From the NCBI GenBank assembly GCA_937952445.1, contig CALGAA010000108.1, forward strand, positions 1 through 18,254: DNA of 18,254 nt, in the 5' to 3' direction. The position numbers and the translations under genes were made by a program. A model generated the notes under the pieces. That model was not told where the DNA came from. It was given only the letters and a program-made list of their open reading frames with translations, and searched no databases. The DNA is from an uncultured Bacteroidota bacterium. GTDB lineage: Bacteria; Bacteroidota; Bacteroidia; Chitinophagales; Saprospiraceae. Of the stretch, positions 6,344 through 15,016 are shown in pieces; position 1 is the first letter of the stretch, and every line of letters starts with the position of its first letter.

Positions 6344-7762
6344 TTAGATATTTTTCCTGGAAATATTGACAAACACGGCATACATCAGCGTGAATCCCAA
6401 TAAGGCCGACCCCCCAAAGGATATAAATGGAAGGGGAATTCCGACTACGGGCACCAGGCCGAGCGTCATGCCAATATTGACGAAAACATGCACGAACAAT
6501 ACCCCGGCAAACCCGTATCCAAAACTGGTTACAAACCGGGTCCCTGAACGTTCGGAAAGATAAAGTACACGAAGAATTAAAGCCATAAACAGACCTAATA
6601 TGAGAACCGAACCGATAAAGCCTTGCTCCTCCCCGACAATGCAAAAGATAAAATCAGTCGTGTGCTCTGGCACATAATTGAGCTTGGTCAACGTTCCCTG
6701 CATGTACCCCTTTCCTTCAAATCCTCCGGAGCTAATGGCCATTTTGGACAGTACGACATTGTAAAGGCTACCCCGGGGATCGCATCTTTCCGGGTGCAAC
6801 CACACATTCAGCCGATCTTGTTGGTGGGGTTTCAATACATTGTAAAATACATGTGAGGTGACAAACGACAACGACGACAGTGCTACCAAAATGGAGGTGG
6901 TTATAGTAACGAGACGCAATTTCCCTTCCCGGATGGTTAACAATGTCATGATAACCACAAAAACGATATCGATCAATAGAATGAGTAAGTGGAGATCGTG
7001 TCGGATCAATACAATGTTCGCAAACGCCAACAATAAGATGCTACCGATCCAATAATGCGAAAACTTATATTGGGAAGCGTAAATAAACATCAGCATCAAC
7101 AGCAGCATCGCCAGTGTGCTGTATATGTTGAACCCAAGCGTCATAATAAATACCACGCCCAATAAAAATACCACCACAAACGGCCAGATGCTCAAACCAT
7201 TCCGAAATAATACAAAACTAAAGGCAAAAAACACCAGCGCTGAACCTACATCCGGCTGCAATAGAATCAACAATACCGGCAGACCAATAATGACGGAACC
7301 GATCACTAATGATCGAAAGTTGGTCATCTTGACAGACGGGTTGGCCAGGTAATTGGCCAGAGAGAGACAAGTGGCAAATTTTGCGAATTCAGCGGGTTGA
7401 ATCGAAAAACCTCCGATGCTCAGCCAGGCTTTGGCCCCGTTGATTTCATCCCCAATCAATAAAACCAGAATCAGGAAAAATACGCTGACGAAATAGATGG
7501 GCAATGAAAAAACATTCCAGATTTTCTTTTCAATCAAGAGAACGGAAAAGAATACCAGTAGAGAAGCAATCGTCCAAAACGTCTGCATTCCGACAGCCGT
7601 CTGAAAATTCCATAGTTCTACCTCACTCCAAGACGTAGCAGGGGTAGCGGCAACCTTAATAAACCACCCTACGATCAGAATAACTAAAAACAATCCGACC
7701 AGCACACCATCGTATGAAGCATTGCTTTTTGAAATCACGGTTATCTGAGATTTTGACGGCAC
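6344..7762 (-). CDS. rodA: Rod-shape peptidoglycan glycosyltransferase RodA (SEDS family)
   Basis: 472-residue polytopic membrane protein. SEDS landmarks: GAKAWLSIGGFSIQPAEFAKFA (109-130), QPDVGSAL (169-176), SKMAISSGGFEGKGY (339-353), PEHTTDFIFCIVGEEQG (365-381) containing the conserved Asp linked to polymerase activity, and GIPLPFISFGGSALL near the C-terminus. RodA polymerises lipid II during cell elongation together with a class B PBP, not present in this window. Compared with E. coli RodA (about 370 residues) the part between QPDVGSAL and the QQDRL segment is some 70 residues longer and hydrophobic, adding membrane segments. The ATG at 7762 overlaps the upstream SPOR gene by 22 bases; an in-frame GTG at 7738 would lie two bases past that gene's stop and is an alternative start. 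Confidence 0.95.
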   Translation of the reverse strand: MPSKSQITVISKSNASYDGVLVGLFLVILIVGWFIKVAATPATSWSEVELWNFQTAVGMQTFWTIASLLVFFSVLLIEKKIWNVFSLPIYFVSVFFLILVLLIGDEINGAKAWLSIGGFSIQPAEFAKFATCLSLANYLANPSVKMTNFRSLVIGSVIIGLPVLLILLQPDVGSALVFFAFSFVLFRNGLSIWPFVVVFLLGVVFIMTLGFNIYSTLAMLLLMLMFIYASQYKFSHYWIGSILLLAFANIVLIRHDLHLLILLIDIVFVVIMTLLTIREGKLRLVTITTSILVALSSLSFVTSHVFYNVLKPHQQDRLNVWLHPERCDPRGSLYNVVLSKMAISSGGFEGKGYMQGTLTKLNYVPEHTTDFIFCIVGEEQGFIGSVLILGLFMALILRVLYLSERSGTRFVTSFGYGFAGVLFVHVFVNIGMTLGLVPVVGIPLPFISFGGSALLGFTLMYAVFVNISRKNI

Positions 7763-8163
7763 TCCAACACCTGCTCAACGGTAACCCGCGAATTGACAAG
7801 TAAGGCCGATGGAAAATTTTCCCTGATCTGAATGAGTAGTTGCATTGCTGCTGATCGGTCCACGAACGATCCAGCGTACAACCGATAATAAGGTTGATCG
7901 TGCACCCATTCATTGGGAATCGATTTATATTGTTCCAGAAATTTCTTTTGTTCGTTTTCCATTTCCCGACGGTCCGTAGTAAATAAATACTGAATCCTGT
8001 ATCCGGGCAGATCGGTATCTCCCTGGTACCGGTTTTTGTATTCCAGCATGGCTTGTTGAATATCCGATGTTTCTACGAATTGTAAATCCTGCCCATCGGC
8101 TACGTTTGCCCCGATCAATCCGATTAAAAGCATTAGAAAAATCTGAATCTTTTTCATGTTCAT
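7741..8163 (-). CDS. SPOR-domain protein, secreted
   Basis: 140 residues. The N-terminus has a signal peptide (MKKIQIFLMLLIGLIGANVADGQ, likely cut near residue 25; the Met at residue 3 is an equally good start). The segment GYRIQYLFTTDRREM (about 54-68) to 'YRLYAGSFVDRSAAMQLL' (about 93-110) and the following 'FPSALLVN' have the pattern of a SPOR domain, which binds peptidoglycan strands lacking stem peptides. No transmembrane anchor other than the signal, so it is periplasmic. It heads the rodA-tgt-permease group and overlaps rodA, which fits a cell-wall role. The domain is short and divergent, so the call rests on the pattern and the neighbourhood; a specific function (division, elongation, lytic enzyme partner) cannot be told. 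Confidence 0.8.
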   Translation of the reverse strand: MNMKKIQIFLMLLIGLIGANVADGQDLQFVETSDIQQAMLEYKNRYQGDTDLPGYRIQYLFTTDRREMENEQKKFLEQYKSIPNEWVHDQPYYRLYAGSFVDRSAAMQLLIQIRENFPSALLVNSRVTVEQVLECRQNLR

Positions 8164-8430
8164 TTCTTCTTATTCCCTAAATTATTCGTCACACCCATGC
8201 GACAAATTCAAATCAACTATTGGGAATTATCATTTGTTGCATTTTACTATTACGATTCCATGGCCTTTCAAATATCACGACAACCCCCATGACTATCGTG
8301 TATCTTCGCATTTATTTCCGGCGGTTCATCGTTTTACCACTCACGGGTCGATTCAGGCTTGCCCTGTATCGATTCGGATTTAATACATCACCCATTGAAA
8401 AAACACCAGGGGAATTTAGCATTTTACCCT
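8164..8430. other. Intergenic region between deoC and the SPOR-rodA operon
   Basis: 267 bases that must carry the start of the SPOR-rodA-tgt-permease transcript unless that reads through from deoC. I found no exact TAnnTTTG box on the minus strand. On the deoC side a weak AGGG...CCCT stem precedes a six-T run (about 8398-8421), too weak to call a terminator. Plus-strand open frames here are not convincing. Confidence 0.4.
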
Positions 8431-9060
8431 TTAGAGCGCAGAACTCGTACCCAATCGGTGGGCGCCATGTTCAATCAGGGTTTTGGCCTGATCGAGCGTT
8501 CTGATACCGCCCGCTGCTTTGATTTTCAACTCCGGCGGGCAGATCGATTTTAAAAATGAAACGATTTCCACCGCAGCATCCCCGTAAACCCCCGTACCGG
8601 TTTTAATAAAATCTACGCTATGCGTCACACAAATATCAACCACCCTTTTTAATTCGTCCGGGGTGAGCAATTGGTGTTCAGCAATCAATTTCAATTTTCC
8701 ACCTTTCACTCGACATATGGTCGACAAACTATCGATTTCCCGATCTACGTAAGACCAAACCTCTGATTTGACAGCGTTCAAATTGAGTACGGCATCGACT
8801 TCTGTGGCACCGTCGCTAAGAACCTCCTTGATTTCTTCCACTTTGCTTTTGTACGATTCAAATCCATTGGGAAAACCGATTACAGTGGAGATTTTGAACT
8901 GGTCATTTCCCACCCTTTTGCGGATGTGTTCCACGAAAAAAGGAGGAACACAAACGGAATAGTATCCATTAGCGATCGCCACATCGACGAGTTCATCGAT
9001 CTTCTGATAGGTACAATCAGGCGTCAGTAACGTATAATCAATGAGTGAGCGAATATCCAT
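8431..9060 (-). CDS. deoC: Deoxyribose-phosphate aldolase
   Basis: 209 residues. A TIM-barrel class I aldolase that cleaves 2-deoxyribose-5-phosphate to glyceraldehyde-3-phosphate and acetaldehyde in deoxynucleoside breakdown. Active-site signatures are present: ATEVDAVLNLNAV with the Asp at 89, VDFIKTGTGVYG with the Schiff-base Lys at 153, and KAAGGIRT with the second Lys at 181. The opening 'IDYTLLTPDCTYQKIDELV' also fits the family. It ends at HRLGTSSAL, so it is at the short end of the family and lacks the longer tail of the E. coli enzyme. The segment LIAEHQLLT carries Glu-His where many relatives have Glu-Thr or Glu-Ala. The gene begins 39 bases after secA and is likely read through from it; no other deoxynucleoside catabolic gene is nearby. 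Confidence 0.94.
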   Translation of the reverse strand: MDIRSLIDYTLLTPDCTYQKIDELVDVAIANGYYSVCVPPFFVEHIRKRVGNDQFKISTVIGFPNGFESYKSKVEEIKEVLSDGATEVDAVLNLNAVKSEVWSYVDREIDSLSTICRVKGGKLKLIAEHQLLTPDELKRVVDICVTHSVDFIKTGTGVYGDAAVEIVSFLKSICPPELKIKAAGGIRTLDQAKTLIEHGAHRLGTSSAL

Positions 9061-9099
9061 GTAAAAATCTTTGGCAAACCGAAAATAACTAAATTATAC

Positions 9100-12000
9100 C
9101 TAAACCTTCCCATGGCACTGTTTATATTTTTTGCCACTACCACACGGGCATGGATCATTACGCCCTACCTTTTTCTCATTCCGAACAAATGTCTCTACTT
9201 TCTGCGGTTCCCGACCCGCATTTTCCGCCGCTCTGCGAGCTGCTTGTTCTTCCTGGGAACGGCTCGTCTGGACCCGGCTGAGATCCGTCCGTTCGACCCG
9301 GGCTTCCCGAATGTCACGCGGCTGTTCAATCATGATTTTGCCGCCCAGGATCCAACCAGAAACCTCTCTGTTTATCTTATAAATCAATTCTTCAAACAAG
9401 TTGTAAGCCTCCATCTTATAGATGACCAACGGATCTTTTTGTTCAAACGAAGCCGCCTGAACCGATTCCTTCAACTCATCCATGTACCGGAGATGCTCTT
9501 TCCAGTTTTCATCGATAAGAGCCAGCGTCACGGTTTTTTCCAGATCCCGCATGATCGAATATCCCTCGGTCTTCACGGCAGTTTCCAAATCTACTGTGAG
9601 ATTGAGTACCCGGGAAGTTCCATCTGAATATGGTAGCGTGATTCTCTTGTATTTGTTCCCCTCGTTTTCATATACATTTTTGATAATGGGGAGCATAATC
9701 CGCTTGATGTAATCTTCTTTTTCCTCGTAAAACTTCCAGACATCCTCACGGAATTGTTCCATCAGTTGGTTGATCGAGGTGGTATCAAAAACCTCTTCTT
9801 TAATGTCCGGATCGTATCCAATTTCACGCAAAGAAGCCTCACGGAATGATTTGTAATCTCCGGCGGATTTATGTTCGTACACCAGGCTTTCCACAAAGCC
9901 ATCGATCATGTTTCTCAAATCCACCATGAGACGGTCCCCGGTCAGTGCATTTTCACGTTTTTTGTAGATCGCCTCCCTTTGGATGTTCATGACATCATCG
10001 TACTCGAGCAAACGCTTCCGGATACCAAAGTTGTTTTCTTCCACCTTTTTCTGAGCTCCCTCAATCGATCTGGTCATCATCCTGTTTTGGATAACTTCTC
10101 CTTCCTTTAGGCCCATCCGGTCCATGATCTTGATGGCTCGTTCGTTCATAAACAAGCGCATCAGATTGTCCTCCAACGAAACAAAAAACTGGGAACTTCC
10201 CGGGTCACCTTGTCGTCCTGCCCGACCCCGAAGCTGACGGTCTACCCGTCTGGAATCGTGACGTTCGGTACCGATAATAGCCAATCCTCCCGCTTCCTTC
10301 ACTTCACGGCTGATTTTAATGTCGGTACCCCGACCCGCCATATTGGTCGCGATCGTCACCCGGCCAGGTTTACCTGCCTCAGCCACAATTTCAGCTTCCC
10401 GTTGATGGTGCTTGGCATTCAAGACATTGTGGTTAATGTTAGCCAGGTTGAGCATACGGCTCAGCTTTTCGGAATTATCCACCGAAGTAGTACCGACCAA
10501 CACCGGTCTTCCAGCTAAGGTCAACTCTTTAATCTCATTGATGACCGCATTGAATTTTTCCCTTTGTGTGCGGAACAAATAGTCATCCCGGTCATCCCGG
10601 ATAATGGGCTTATTTGTGGGAATGACGGATACATCCAGTTTATAAATTTCCCAAAACTCACTTGCTTCCGTTTCCGCAGTACCGGTCATACCCGAAAGTT
10701 TGTGGTACATCCGGAAATAATTCTGCAAAGTTACCGTCGCATAGGTCTGAGTCAATTCCCCGACTTTTACATTTTCCTTGGCTTCCAGAGCCTGGTGCAA
10801 ACCATCGGAGTACCTTCGGCCTTCCATCATCCGGCCGGTTTGTTCATCCACAATTTTGACCTGACCATCCATGACCACGTACTCTTCATCTTTCTCAAAC
10901 AATGCGTAGGCCTTGAGCAACTGGCTGACCGAATGCAATCGTTTCGATTTTTCAGAGTACTCCCGAATCAATGCTTGTTTTTTATCTTTTTTCTCTTTTT
11001 CCGTGAGATCGGATTGATCAATATCGCTCAAGGTCGTCGCCAGATCAGGCATCACAAAGAACTGGGGATCTTCCTGATACCTGGACAGGTACTCCACCCC
11101 TTTCTCGGTGATTTCTACTCCCCTATTCTTTTCATCGATGGTAAAGTACAAAGGCTCATCCACCACGTGCATATGCTTGGATTGCTCCTGCATATAGTGA
11201 TTTTCCGTTTTCTGCAAGATAGCTTTTATCCCGTCTTCACTCAAAAATTTGATCAGCGGACGGTATTTGGGATAGGCGCGGTACGAACGAAGCAAAGCCA
11301 TGCCCCCTTCGTCCTCACCGTGACCCAATGAACCACTATTGATTAACTTTTTCGCTTCAGCCAGGTATTGGGTGGCCAGTTTTTTTTGCTCGTTTACCAC
11401 ACGCTCCACGATGGGCTTGAGCTCGACATATTCCTGTTGTTCAGCATCTTTGGGAATCGGACCTGAAATAATCAACGGTGTCCGGGCGTCATCGATCAGG
11501 ACTGAATCCACCTCATCCACAATGGTATAATGGTGTTTTCGCTGGACTTGCTCGTCTTTAGACCGCACCATATTATCCCTCAGGTAATCAAATCCGAATT
11601 CGTTGTTCGTACCAAACGTGACATCGCTCAGGTATGCCTTTCTACGGGCAGGTGAATGAGGCCGATGCTTATCGATGCAGTCTACGGTCAAAAATAAAAA
11701 CTGATAAATGGGGCCTACCCATTCCGAGTCCCGCTTGGCCAGGTAGTCGTTCACCGTGACGATGTGAACTCCCCGTCCAGACAGTCCGTTGAGGTAGCCC
11801 GGGAGTGTGGCGACCAATGTTTTACCCTCCCCGGTAGCCATCTCAGCGATTTTACCGTCATGCAGCACCATCCCGCCGATCAACTGGACATCGTAATGGA
11901 CCATATCCCATTGGATGTCAGCCCCGGCTGCGATCCATTCGTTTTTCCAAATCGCCTGGTCGCCTTCAATCCGGACGAATCCATTTGCCGCTGCCAGATC

Positions 12001-12405
12001 CCGATCAAAATCGGTCGCAGTTACAACGATTTCCTTGTTGTTCTTAAATCGGTTCGCAACTTCCTTTACGACAGCAAAGGCTTCGGGCAAAATCTCCAAA
12101 AGGATTTCTTCCAAATGGGCATTTCGATCCTCCTCAAGTTCATCGAGTTCATTAAATAATTCTTCTTTTACACCAAAATCTTTTTCGTCAATAGCTTGCT
12201 GTTTTAAACTCGCCAATTCTTCATCGATATCGCTCAGATAATCCGAAATCCGTTGTCGAAAATCATGCGTTTTATTTCGCAATTCATCATGGGAAAGAGA
12301 TTGATATTCATCGAAATATTGATTGATCTGTTCTACCTTGGGCATGTAGGATTTGACATCCCGGTCATGTTTGGTTCCGAAAAGATCTTTGAAAAATTTA
12401 AGCAT
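9100..12405 (-). CDS. secA: Preprotein translocase ATPase SecA
   Basis: 1101 residues from the ATG at 12405, where MLKFFKDLFG begins like other SecAs; an ATG at 12432 adds nine residues without similarity. SecA drives export through SecYEG. Landmarks (preferred numbering): Walker A in MATGEGKTLVATLPGYL (about 189-205), Walker B DEVDSVLIDDARTPLIISG (about 297-315), the pre-protein cross-linking and wing domains, NBD2 with GTSVDNSEKLSRML and TNMAGRGTDIKIS, the scaffold and helical wing, and a C-terminal zinc motif CPCGSGKKYKQCH that binds SecB or ribosomes. It is about 200 residues longer than E. coli SecA, with extra charged, probably coiled-coil sequence near residues 55-115 and around the first nucleotide domain, as I recall from other Bacteroidota. 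deoC follows after 39 bases. Confidence 0.98.
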   Translation of the reverse strand: MLKFFKDLFGTKHDRDVKSYMPKVEQINQYFDEYQSLSHDELRNKTHDFRQRISDYLSDIDEELASLKQQAIDEKDFGVKEELFNELDELEEDRNAHLEEILLEILPEAFAVVKEVANRFKNNKEIVVTATDFDRDLAAANGFVRIEGDQAIWKNEWIAAGADIQWDMVHYDVQLIGGMVLHDGKIAEMATGEGKTLVATLPGYLNGLSGRGVHIVTVNDYLAKRDSEWVGPIYQFLFLTVDCIDKHRPHSPARRKAYLSDVTFGTNNEFGFDYLRDNMVRSKDEQVQRKHHYTIVDEVDSVLIDDARTPLIISGPIPKDAEQQEYVELKPIVERVVNEQKKLATQYLAEAKKLINSGSLGHGEDEGGMALLRSYRAYPKYRPLIKFLSEDGIKAILQKTENHYMQEQSKHMHVVDEPLYFTIDEKNRGVEITEKGVEYLSRYQEDPQFFVMPDLATTLSDIDQSDLTEKEKKDKKQALIREYSEKSKRLHSVSQLLKAYALFEKDEEYVVMDGQVKIVDEQTGRMMEGRRYSDGLHQALEAKENVKVGELTQTYATVTLQNYFRMYHKLSGMTGTAETEASEFWEIYKLDVSVIPTNKPIIRDDRDDYLFRTQREKFNAVINEIKELTLAGRPVLVGTTSVDNSEKLSRMLNLANINHNVLNAKHHQREAEIVAEAGKPGRVTIATNMAGRGTDIKISREVKEAGGLAIIGTERHDSRRVDRQLRGRAGRQGDPGSSQFFVSLEDNLMRLFMNERAIKIMDRMGLKEGEVIQNRMMTRSIEGAQKKVEENNFGIRKRLLEYDDVMNIQREAIYKKRENALTGDRLMVDLRNMIDGFVESLVYEHKSAGDYKSFREASLREIGYDPDIKEEVFDTTSINQLMEQFREDVWKFYEEKEDYIKRIMLPIIKNVYENEGNKYKRITLPYSDGTSRVLNLTVDLETAVKTEGYSIMRDLEKTVTLALIDENWKEHLRYMDELKESVQAASFEQKDPLVIYKMEAYNLFEELIYKINREVSGWILGGKIMIEQPRDIREARVERTDLSRVQTSRSQEEQAARRAAENAGREPQKVETFVRNEKKVGRNDPCPCGSGKKYKQCHGKV

Positions 12406-12442
12406 TGTATCTTGTGTATTTATTACATTCAATTGAATCTGG

Positions 12443-12450
12443 CAAAGTTA
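12443..12450 (-). promoter_or_regulatory. Possible -7 promoter box for secA
   Basis: On the minus strand this reads TAACTTTG, an exact fit to TAnnTTTG, 37 bases upstream of the secA ATG, implying a leader near 30 bases. No TTTG is found at the ideal -33 distance; the nearest is a TTTA some 14 bases upstream. The box lies in the 122-base divergent region between secA and the CHU_C gene; no exact box was found for the plus-strand gene. Confidence 0.4.
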
Positions 12451-12527
12451 ACCATATCGAACACCTAAATCGAATAATTTCTTCTATTTATAGTGCCTCT
12501 GGAAATACAAACGTTACTGTAACGCAT

Positions 12528-14243
12528 ATGATTAGAATTTCGATCTTTTTTTTGGCCATTTTCTTGTACTGGCAGCCAAATTTGCTCCGGGGCCAGGATC
12601 TCATTCATTTTCAGTGCTACAATCTGGATTCCATTTCGTGGGATTTGGATCTCAATGACTGCGTCAATCCACAAGTAGATAGTTTTCAGATCTTTACCAG
12701 GGCCAATCCCGATGCAGAATTTCATATTTTACTTACGTCACACGAACCGCTGGTCCGGGGAATACGCCACGATGTTTTGAAAACCCACCAGGCCCTGGTG
12801 CTAAAATACTTCTATTCCTGTCCTGACGCCAGAACATTGACCGATACCATACAGTTATCCCTGTTTCGAGAACCCGTACAGATCAATAAGGTTGAGGTTT
12901 TATCAAACGGCAACGTAAAACTTGCATGGGAAACGAAACCCCTGGATGGCATCCGCTATATAGTGAATGCGGCTGTGGGCGGTAGTTCCCAGGTTTTGTC
13001 CACCAACCTTCGGGAAAATACATATATTGATACCAGAGGATTGGCGGCTCAAAATATCGAATACTATTCCATTTCGGCGGTTTTGGACTGTGGCTATACC
13101 ATTCCCGAACCCGATAGCTTTTTCCATACCTCTCACCTGTCCCTTACTGTCGATCAGTGTGGGGGCGCAGTTACTTTCGATTTTACCCCGTTTTCATATT
13201 GGACAACCGGAACCTCTGCCGCCACATTATTTGTGGTCCGGGAAGGACACGAAGTAGATAGTTTAGATATTTCGGTTGGGGAACGATCATTTGTTTACGA
13301 TTTGATCGACAACGATCAAAACTATACGTTTTACGTCCGGGAGGAAGGATCCAACGATCAACAACGGGCGTATTCCAATCCCGTATCGATCCACACTTCC
13401 TTTTATGAACCTATCGAGTGGATCACGATCGATGATTTTTCTTTCGACGAATTCAACCGTGCCACTATTTCCTGGAAAACCAACCCGCATACTCCAGATT
13501 CCGCATTCCAGTTGTCCGATGACGCCCAAGTTTTAGCAATCCCATCTGCTGATTTGATTACCCATTCGCAGCCTTACCGATATGGTTTTGAACTTAATGA
13601 GGCACCGGGAGTGGGAAATATGTACCAAATAATGCTACAGGATAGTTGTGAAAATGCCGTCACTTCCCGTAGTAAAACGCCCCTTTTTACCCAGGGAAAT
13701 CTGACTTCAAACAATGAATTGAGAATCCAATGGACCGATGTCAGCAACGATGAATGGATGATTCATGAATACGAAATACATGCCCGAACTCAGGGTTCCT
13801 TCACTTCCCTTGGCACGGTGGATGGAAGTACCTTCCAATTCGATCATGCATTTGAATCTGGAGCCAACATCGATTCCGTATGTTATTACGTGACAGCAGC
13901 TGGGGAAGTGCTTTACCCGGATGGTGTAGGCACCCTATCGCTTCGATCCAACACGGTTTGTTTATTTGGTGAAACCATCGTGGAAATTCCGAACGCACAC
14001 AGTTCATACCAGGAAGCGTATAAACCTATCGTCGTACCTAAGTCCAATCTTACATCATATGTATTCCGAATTTTTGACCGATACGGTAGTCTTGTTTTTG
14101 AGACTGAAAACCCAGACGAAGGCTGGAATGGACGCTATCAGGGAAAAATGGGATTTTCTGATGTGTTTGTGGTCCAGGTTGAAATCACCAATTCTCAAGG
14201 AGAATTGATCGAGAAAACAGGCTCATTGGTCCTTTTTCCCTAA
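12528..14243 (+). CDS. Secreted protein with fibronectin-like modules and a divergent CHU_C (type 9 secretion) C-terminus
   Basis: 571 residues from the ATG at 12528, chosen because it begins a clean signal peptide (MIRISIFFLAIFLYWQPN..., cleavage near LLRGQ); the open frame extends 41 codons upstream to 12405 without signal-like content. The middle has several fibronectin III-like stretches, each with a 'VKLAW' or 'ATISW' or 'LRIQW' strand and a later Y-Y-x-x-A type strand (about 110-190, 320-400, 410-480). The last 90 residues end with YVFRIFDRYGSLVFETENP and DEGWNGRYQG..VFVVQVE, the hallmark of the gliding-associated C-terminal (CHU_C) domain used as a type 9 secretion sorting signal. The usual start of that domain, F-T-P-N-G-D-G, is replaced by unrelated sequence after IPNA. 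Likely exported to the cell surface; its task is unknown. It is divergent from secA and tail-to-tail with the next gene. Confidence 0.85.
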   Translation: MIRISIFFLAIFLYWQPNLLRGQDLIHFQCYNLDSISWDLDLNDCVNPQVDSFQIFTRANPDAEFHILLTSHEPLVRGIRHDVLKTHQALVLKYFYSCPDARTLTDTIQLSLFREPVQINKVEVLSNGNVKLAWETKPLDGIRYIVNAAVGGSSQVLSTNLRENTYIDTRGLAAQNIEYYSISAVLDCGYTIPEPDSFFHTSHLSLTVDQCGGAVTFDFTPFSYWTTGTSAATLFVVREGHEVDSLDISVGERSFVYDLIDNDQNYTFYVREEGSNDQQRAYSNPVSIHTSFYEPIEWITIDDFSFDEFNRATISWKTNPHTPDSAFQLSDDAQVLAIPSADLITHSQPYRYGFELNEAPGVGNMYQIMLQDSCENAVTSRSKTPLFTQGNLTSNNELRIQWTDVSNDEWMIHEYEIHARTQGSFTSLGTVDGSTFQFDHAFESGANIDSVCYYVTAAGEVLYPDGVGTLSLRSNTVCLFGETIVEIPNAHSSYQEAYKPIVVPKSNLTSYVFRIFDRYGSLVFETENPDEGWNGRYQGKMGFSDVFVVQVEITNSQGELIEKTGSLVLFP

Positions 14244-14906
14244 TTTTCTTTTGATGTATTTTTGAACCAATATTCGGGATTTGACCACCGCAGCTCCGTA
14301 TAGGCTGATTTCACTGACTACGTAAAACAACACACCTACATTGAGTACCGCAAAACCCAGGTCAAACAACAGGGGAAGATATTCTCCGTAAAAAGGTCGC
14401 ACAATAAGCAGATTGGATCCGTACATCATGGCTGCTGAAAAAATGAGAAACAAGCAAATCACTTTAATAAAGTGAAATTGCGATTCGTTTTTCCGGTAAT
14501 TAATCCTGGTCAGCAAAGCTTTGTGAAGGGTTTCGGAAGGATTCATTTTAATCAATTCCGTGGTGACGTATTGAGATTCCTCGATATACCCCTGGTGGAA
14601 CAAGGCTGTGGCCTTTTTGAAGAGTAGATCCTCGTATAAATTGCGGTTGAATTCGTTTTCTTCGTGGTAGCGGATGCAATCCTCGATAATTTCGTCGACT
14701 TCCCGTAAGAAGGTACCGTATTTTCCGACCTGATACAGCGCTTCCAGGTAAATAATTTTTAGTTCGAGTTTTTGCTCGATCGAGAGTAACTGGATGACCT
14801 TTTTATTGCTCTGGAATTCATGGATGATGACATCAAAATCCTGCTTGTCCAGACTCATAAAGTTGGAATAGAAATTTGAAATATCAATATTGGTCAAAAA
14901 TCGCAT
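14223..14906 (-). CDS. Unrecognised membrane protein with TPR-like N-terminal helices
   Basis: 227 residues, no family that I recognise. The first ~135 residues are alpha-helical and look like two or three tetratricopeptide-type hairpins (for instance 'ALYQVGKYGTFLREVDEII' and 'KATALFHQGYIEESQYVTTELI'). Two hydrophobic segments follow (about 147-169 and 178-200), then a basic tail rich in Lys/Arg ending KKDQ, which suggests cytoplasmic N- and C-termini. No signal peptide. It may be read from the nadK transcript, being 110 bases downstream of that gene. Its stop codon lies inside the CHU_C gene, giving a 21-base tail-to-tail overlap. The unbroken frame and protein-like composition make it a real gene; a scaffolding role is only suggested by the repeat-like helices. 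Confidence 0.8.
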   Translation of the reverse strand: MRFLTNIDISNFYSNFMSLDKQDFDVIIHEFQSNKKVIQLLSIEQKLELKIIYLEALYQVGKYGTFLREVDEIIEDCIRYHEENEFNRNLYEDLLFKKATALFHQGYIEESQYVTTELIKMNPSETLHKALLTRINYRKNESQFHFIKVICLFLIFSAAMMYGSNLLIVRPFYGEYLPLLFDLGFAVLNVGVLFYVVSEISLYGAAVVKSRILVQKYIKRKLGKKDQ

Positions 14907-15016
14907 GAGTATCGAATGATTGCCTTATTGTAAATATCGAAGAATCCAAAATACAGAATTATCCTGAGAATTTCAAAGCAATTGACCGATCGACATCATT
15001 TTCATGGAAGTCATAC

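Noticed and set aside
8398..8421. Possible terminator after deoC
   Set aside because: The stem is only about four base pairs with a long loop, despite a six-T run.
10564..11331. 255-codon plus-strand frame inside secA
   Set aside because: It is antisense to a strongly conserved part of secA and is a shadow of its codon usage.
9100..12405. SecA length of about 1100 residues as a novelty
   Set aside because: Long SecA proteins with such insertions are, as I recall, normal in Bacteroidota; all functional motifs are intact.
12405..12527. Upstream extension of the CHU_C frame by 41 codons
   Set aside because: It would overlap the secA start and push the signal peptide inside the protein; the ATG at 12528 gives a normal signal peptide.
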